Position numbers and translations under genes: made by a program. From UBA12191 sp964422295 (GTDB lineage Bacteria; Planctomycetota; UBA8108; UBA1146), in contig CAYRAM010000015.1 of the NCBI GenBank assembly GCA_964422295.1, positions 1 through 64,000 of the forward strand: DNA of 64,000 nt, given 5' to 3'. Positions 60,262-64,000 of the stretch are shown one piece after another (positions within the stretch are counted from its first letter, which is position 1; the number at the start of each line of letters is the position of its first letter). The notes below the pieces were generated by a model. That model saw only the letters and a list, made by a program, of their open reading frames with translations, made no database searches and was not told the origin of the DNA.

Positions 60262-62045
60262 CGGGCCTCCACTTCCGAAGCACTGTTGAGAGCATTGCGA
60301 ACAAACTTCGCAGACAGAGGCAAACCTCCGTAGTAGTTTCTGCAAAAGATCCTGCCAGCAAGATCCGGGAACTCAATCGTCAGCAATCGGGCCAATTGTC
60401 CCTGCTGGTTCTGCTCGATCACCATTACCGAATCATGATCTTCGATGAATCCTTTCACCTCGTCATGAAAAGGGTAACTGCGGATTCTCAGATAGGGCGG
60501 AGGTGATTCCATCTCGGAGAGAACTTCATCGACGGCCCATTCCGTCGTTCCGCAGGCGATCAATCCCATCTGCCCTGAACCGGATCTGAGAACAGGCTCA
60601 GGGAGGTCAACCACCATGCCGGAGATCTTGCGGGAAATCCTGTCGAGATTTCTGGCATAGACTTGGGGATCTTCACTGTAGTTGGCATCTTCATCATGGC
60701 CTGAACCCCGGGTCAGGTGAGCAGTTTTGGGATGCAAGGTCACTCCGGGAATGGTGCGATAGGGAATGCCATCTCCATCCACATCCCGGTAGCGTCCCCA
60801 GTTTTCCAGTTTGGCGATCACCTCATCGGATGCGATTTTGCCGCGATCAAAGTCAGCCGAGGGCTCTTCGAGGGGATCGCAGATCCAATTGTTCATCCCA
60901 AGATCCAGGTCGGACATGAAGATCACCGGTGTCTGGTATTTTTCAGCGAGATCATATGCCTGACAGGACATGTCGAAAGCCTCACCGGGAGTTGCGGGGA
61001 TCAGCATCGGAAACTGTGTGTCCCCATGGGAGTGGAATGCCACTTGAAGCATGTCGCTCTGCTGGGTTCTCGTGGGCAGTCCCGTCGATGGTCCCACTCT
61101 TTGAATGTCATAGATGACGGTGGGGATCTCTGCGAAGTAACCGAGGCCGAGATTTTCCGCCATCAGGGAAATGCCTGGACCGCTGGTGGAAGTCATCGAA
61201 CGAGCCCCCGCCCATCCTGCACCAAGGGCCATGCCTACGGCGGCCAATTCATCCTCCGCCTGGATGACTACAAATCGGTTATCGCCGTTGGGATCTTTCT
61301 CTCGGACCTTATCAATATGTTTCTCCAGCGACTCGGCAAGAGATGATGCCGGTGTGATCGGATACCAGGAGACGACAGAAACTCCGCCCCAGATGGCACC
61401 GAGTGCCGCGGCTTCATTGCCGTCCACCAAAATTCTTGATCCCACCTGGTCAGCAGATTCGACCTTGTAAGGGTCCTCCTTGGTGAAGTTTTCCTCGGCA
61501 TAATGCTGGCCGATGAGTGCGGCGTCTTCATTGAGTTGAATCACTTCTTCTTTGCCAGGGAAGACGGTTTCGAGAGCTTCACGGATCGCTGTGATCGGGA
61601 TATCAAGGAGCCAGGAAACCACTCCCACATAGATCAGGTTTTTCAATCTCGGGCGCAACTTTGCATTGTCGATTTTTCTGGCCAACTGATCGAAGGGGAC
61701 AGGGTATCTGACGAAGCCTTCAAAAGAGCGATCTGCAGTTTTCCAATCGCTGTTATCGATCACGACCGTACCCGCTTTGCTCTCTTTCAAATCCTTGGCG
61801 ATGGTCGCTTGATTGAGAGGTAGCAGAATCTGCCACGATTCAGCCATCGTTTGCCAACCCCCGGGGCTGACGCGGATCTGATACCAAGTGGGCAGCCCTG
61901 CGATATTGGAGGGAAACAAGTTCTTTGCATTGGCAGCGAGACCCATCCTCAGTAACGCACGGTGAATCACGATATTTGAAGTCTGACTGCCAGTTCCATT
62001 AGGCGTTGCAATGCGAATCGAGAAGTCGTTCACCACCGGATTCAT
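60258..62045 (-). CDS. korA: 2-oxoacid (2-oxoglutarate-type):ferredoxin oxidoreductase alpha subunit (gamma-alpha fusion)
   Basis: The 595-residue subunit fuses the gamma domain (about residues 1-180, SIRIATPNGTGSQTSNIVIH) to the alpha domain. The alpha part has GNEAAALGAIWGGVSVVSWY, PITPASSLAESLEKH, QAEDELAAVGMALGAGWAGA, TSTSGPGISLMAENLGLGYF and RVGPSTGLPTRTQQSDMLQ, all diagnostic for the KorA family. It binds CoA and completes the TPP site with the beta subunit. ATG at 62045 has GGGAGAG upstream. The two-gene korAB layout without separate gamma and delta subunits is the usual one in many bacteria. Confidence 0.92.
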   Translation of the reverse strand: MNPVVNDFSIRIATPNGTGSQTSNIVIHRALLRMGLAANAKNLFPSNIAGLPTWYQIRVSPGGWQTMAESWQILLPLNQATIAKDLKESKAGTVVIDNSDWKTADRSFEGFVRYPVPFDQLARKIDNAKLRPRLKNLIYVGVVSWLLDIPITAIREALETVFPGKEEVIQLNEDAALIGQHYAEENFTKEDPYKVESADQVGSRILVDGNEAAALGAIWGGVSVVSWYPITPASSLAESLEKHIDKVREKDPNGDNRFVVIQAEDELAAVGMALGAGWAGARSMTSTSGPGISLMAENLGLGYFAEIPTVIYDIQRVGPSTGLPTRTQQSDMLQVAFHSHGDTQFPMLIPATPGEAFDMSCQAYDLAEKYQTPVIFMSDLDLGMNNWICDPLEEPSADFDRGKIASDEVIAKLENWGRYRDVDGDGIPYRTIPGVTLHPKTAHLTRGSGHDEDANYSEDPQVYARNLDRISRKISGMVVDLPEPVLRSGSGQMGLIACGTTEWAVDEVLSEMESPPPYLRIRSYPFHDEVKGFIEDHDSVMVIEQNQQGQLARLLTIEFPDLAGRIFCRNYYGGLPLSAKFVRNALNSASEVEAR

Positions 62046-62226
62046 GAAACTCTCCCTATGACTCGGCAGATCCGGAATGGAGCCTCGCCGATTCATAAGA
62101 GGATCGTCCCCCTTGGCCTTGGAATCAAGCCTTCCCGAGGTTGAGTACCCTCACCACTGGCCGAAGCGTCCCGACTGTGAGACCTTGCGGGAGACAGATC
62201 GGACCCAGTTGAGACCGGGAGGAATA

Positions 62227-63060
62227 TTGGATTTTGATCTGATAAGCATGGAGCCGATGCTGTGGGCGATGATTCTGGTGGTGGGTATCATCGCCGGCGT
62301 GATCAATACCATTGTAGGTGGTGGGACCCTGCTGATTCTGCCCCTGTTGATCGAAGTGGTGGAGATCCCTCCCCACCTTGCCAATGGTACGAATCGAATC
62401 TGTGTCGCTGTCCAGGCGGCGGTGGCGCTATGGGTACTGAGCAGGGGTTCGAAGAAGCCAGGGGAAGCAAATCCCCCCCCGATTCTTGAGGCGATGCCGT
62501 GGAAATTGGCAGTCATCGTCGGCCTCTCTGCATTGCCCGGAGCTTATTTGGCCAGCGTACTCGAACCGGAAGAATTGCGCAGGGCTCTTGGCCTGTTCGT
62601 CCTCGTCGCGGTCAGCGTTTTCATGTTTTCCGAATCTGCCAAAACTACGAAGGAGTCTCCCCGTGATTCGTCCAAATTGAAGCCACCGGATACTCGCGGA
62701 TTCAGGGGGATTGGACTGGTCATCGCATCGGTGGGCTGCGGCCTGTACGGAGGTTTTGTCGGCGCCGGGATTGGGGCATTCATCATCTTGATGTTCACAG
62801 CCACCGGCGTCGAGTTGGAGCGTGCAGTGCGCTGGAAGGTTTTTCTGGTGTGGCTGCTCTCCACCGTGGCGGGAGTCTATTATTTCGGGGTCGGCAACTT
62901 TTCCCTCTCCATAGCAATCCCCTTGGTCGTTGCCTACGCCCTCGGCGGTTATTTGGGGGGGAGGTTGATCGTCCGTGGGAGTAACAATTGGCTCAGACCC
63001 CTCGTTGGAGTGATCAGCGCAACTTTGGCTCTTCTGATGCTCTTTGGAGACCCGAAATAG
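62227..63060 (+). CDS. TauE/SafE family membrane transporter
   Basis: The 277-residue inner-membrane protein has about eight helices. It shows the family start AMILVVGIIAGVINTIVGGG and TLLILPLLIEVVEIPPHLAN, plus the second-half repeat GGFVGAGIGAFIILMFTATG. TauE/SafE proteins export sulfite, sulfoacetate and other sulfonate or organic anions. The substrate here is unknown. TTG at 62227 has GGGAGG five bases upstream and is preferred over ATG at 62248. It diverges from korA. Confidence 0.85.
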   Translation: MDFDLISMEPMLWAMILVVGIIAGVINTIVGGGTLLILPLLIEVVEIPPHLANGTNRICVAVQAAVALWVLSRGSKKPGEANPPPILEAMPWKLAVIVGLSALPGAYLASVLEPEELRRALGLFVLVAVSVFMFSESAKTTKESPRDSSKLKPPDTRGFRGIGLVIASVGCGLYGGFVGAGIGAFIILMFTATGVELERAVRWKVFLVWLLSTVAGVYYFGVGNFSLSIAIPLVVAYALGGYLGGRLIVRGSNNWLRPLVGVISATLALLMLFGDPK

Positions 63061-63256
63061 AAGAGAAGGTTGTCCCCACATTCTGGTCGATTGGTGCTAT
63101 GTGGACCCCCGTATCAGGAGTACCATAGATGGACGGGTCCTCTTCGGAATTTCTAATCTTGGATCCTGCTCAAATTCGCTTATCAGTTGAGCTTGGTTCA
63201 ATTTTGTCATGGCTCCTGCCCGGGAGCGCCAGAAGTATCGGATACGAGGTAATTGG

Positions 63257-64000
63257 ATGAGATTTCAGCTCTCCCGTCTCTCGTGGGTAATCCTGATCTG
63301 TTTGGGGACGATGAGCCCCTTGCATGCCAAGGACTTTCTGCGCGGCGATGTCAACGAAGATGGCATTGTCGACATCGCCGATGGCGTAAACATGCTCGAT
63401 TACATGTTCCTCAGCGGATTTACCTACTGTGTGGATGCCAATGACATCGATGACGACGGCGTGGTCAATGTCACCGACGCGGTCAATTTGTTTGGATACC
63501 TCTTTACGGGGTCCAGTGCGCCTGCGGCACCCTTCACCGTATGTGGCCCTGATCCCACCCCTGATACCCTCGGTTGTGAAAGTTACGCCACTTGCACCAT
63601 GGGGGATGCGATTCCGGGTCTCGATCAGCAAACTTTTGAATCTTTCATTCGCGGGCGTGTGTTGACGGCGAAGCAGTTTTCCCCGGAAGAGGGCTTGGGC
63701 CCATTCTACAATTCGGTCAGCTGTTCTTCGTGCCACAGTACTCCCGTCGTCGGAGGTTCTGCGCCCCTTTACCGCAACTTTTACTTTGCTGCAGTTGGGC
63801 AGATGGGAAGCCAGTCTCCGATTTGGGATCCTCCAGGTGTTCCCAGCATCGTCATGCCCAGTTACACCTACCCCTTTGGTCCACGACCAGCTTTCCCCGA
63901 TCCTTCGCAGGTGGGTAATCAGCCGGTGACAGTCGCCCAAAGAAATGCTCCCCCGGGATTGGGAGTGGGGCTTTTTGAACAGGTTTCCAATCAAGAGATC
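63257..64000 (+). CDS. Partial: exported di-heme oxidoreductase-like (DUF1111) protein with N-terminal dockerin-like module
   Basis: The gene runs off the right edge of the window, leaving 248 residues visible. ATG at 63257 starts a signal peptide (SWVILICLGTMSPLHA). Directly after it come the calcium-loop repeats RGDVNEDGIVDIADGVNMLD and DIDDDGVVNVTDAVNLFGYL and the Cys tail CGPDPTPDTLGC. The catalytic part then begins with EEGLGPFYNSVSCSSCH, the first CxxCH heme site, and continues to RNAPPGLGVGLFEQV. Both sequences match the DHOR/DUF1111 family of di-heme peroxidase-like proteins. The module precedes the catalytic domain here, whereas it is at the C-terminus in the three other carriers. 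Second heme site and C-terminus lie beyond the window. Confidence 0.78.
   Translation, partial: MRFQLSRLSWVILICLGTMSPLHAKDFLRGDVNEDGIVDIADGVNMLDYMFLSGFTYCVDANDIDDDGVVNVTDAVNLFGYLFTGSSAPAAPFTVCGPDPTPDTLGCESYATCTMGDAIPGLDQQTFESFIRGRVLTAKQFSPEEGLGPFYNSVSCSSCHSTPVVGGSAPLYRNFYFAAVGQMGSQSPIWDPPGVPSIVMPSYTYPFGPRPAFPDPSQVGNQPVTVAQRNAPPGLGVGLFEQVSNQEI

Noticed and set aside
63170..63994. Minus-strand open frame of about 275 codons at the right edge
   Set aside because: The opposite strand encodes a signal peptide, calcium loops and a CxxCH heme site. The minus-strand product is Arg/His-rich without motifs.
1..64000. CRISPR arrays, tRNA or rRNA genes, insertion sequences
   Set aside because: I saw no regularly spaced repeats, no cloverleaf-like sequence with CCA end and no transposase-like protein.

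Overview
The window looks like chromosome from a Planctomycetota-type (PVC) bacterium, probably an uncultured or marine lineage. This is inferred from gene content: a PVC-type membrane-bound dehydrogenase/cytochrome c protein, a DUF1080 protein, an Asp-box sialidase, an archaeal-type prolyl-tRNA synthetase, and four secreted proteins sharing a calcium-binding dockerin-like module (RGDxNxDGxxDxSDA plus a Cys-rich tail). Genes are densely packed with many 1-4 nt NTGA overlaps, and TTG or GTG starts with good Shine-Dalgarno (SD) sequences are common. I saw no rRNA, tRNA, CRISPR array, insertion sequence or prophage.

Layout. 1-13.9 kb: a bidirectional terminator, a PilZ protein, the proS/M61 peptidase pair, an M20 amidohydrolase, a HypA-like small protein, a UbiD decarboxylase, a probable outer-membrane protein, a YedE-type transporter, a sialidase, an unknown membrane protein with a possible ATT start, a phospholipid-methyltransferase-like enzyme, a 3-hydroxyisobutyrate-dehydrogenase-like enzyme and a SprT-like protein. 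13.9-17 kb: an AT-richer fucosylation cassette (gmd, fcl, alpha-1,2-fucosyltransferase) behind a recognisable promoter and a 19-bp tandem repeat. 17-26.4 kb: a secreted protein, formate-THF ligase, an RNase HII-like protein, a SpoU methyltransferase, YceH, two tandem MuiA-like proteins and small unknowns. 26.6-30.2 kb: two overlapping D12-class DNA adenine methylases with an SRPBCC protein and a DUF423 protein. 30.4-36.6 kb: two paralogous secreted metalloproteases with C-terminal dockerin-like modules. 36.6-42.7 kb: a HIT protein and a thioesterase, then a complete Mn/Zn ABC transporter operon convergent with a DtxR/MntR regulator; an operator-like palindrome lies upstream of the operon. 42.8-49.6 kb: a beta-helix protein with a dockerin-like module, a ferredoxin reductase, an unusual FHA-TM-M64 metallopeptidase fusion and a MinD/FlhG-like ATPase. 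49.6-64 kb: rpmH alone with its own promoter and terminator, the DUF962/PVC-dehydrogenase/DUF1080 operon, a GlcNAc kinase/NagA pair, TldD/TldE, KorA/KorB, a TauE-type exporter, and a truncated di-heme oxidoreductase with an N-terminal dockerin-like module.

How the genes fit together. The transporter genes and regulator form a metal-homeostasis unit. gmd-fcl-fucosyltransferase makes GDP-L-fucose from GDP-mannose and transfers it. The ROK kinase and NagA give a short GlcNAc salvage route. KorAB makes or uses succinyl-CoA with ferredoxin, and a ferredoxin reductase is also present. The secreted dockerin-like proteins probably share one sorting or anchoring route. The most unusual object is the 1060-residue protein that joins a cytoplasmic phosphothreonine-binding FHA domain through one membrane helix to an external M64 zinc peptidase, followed by a MinD-type ATPase.
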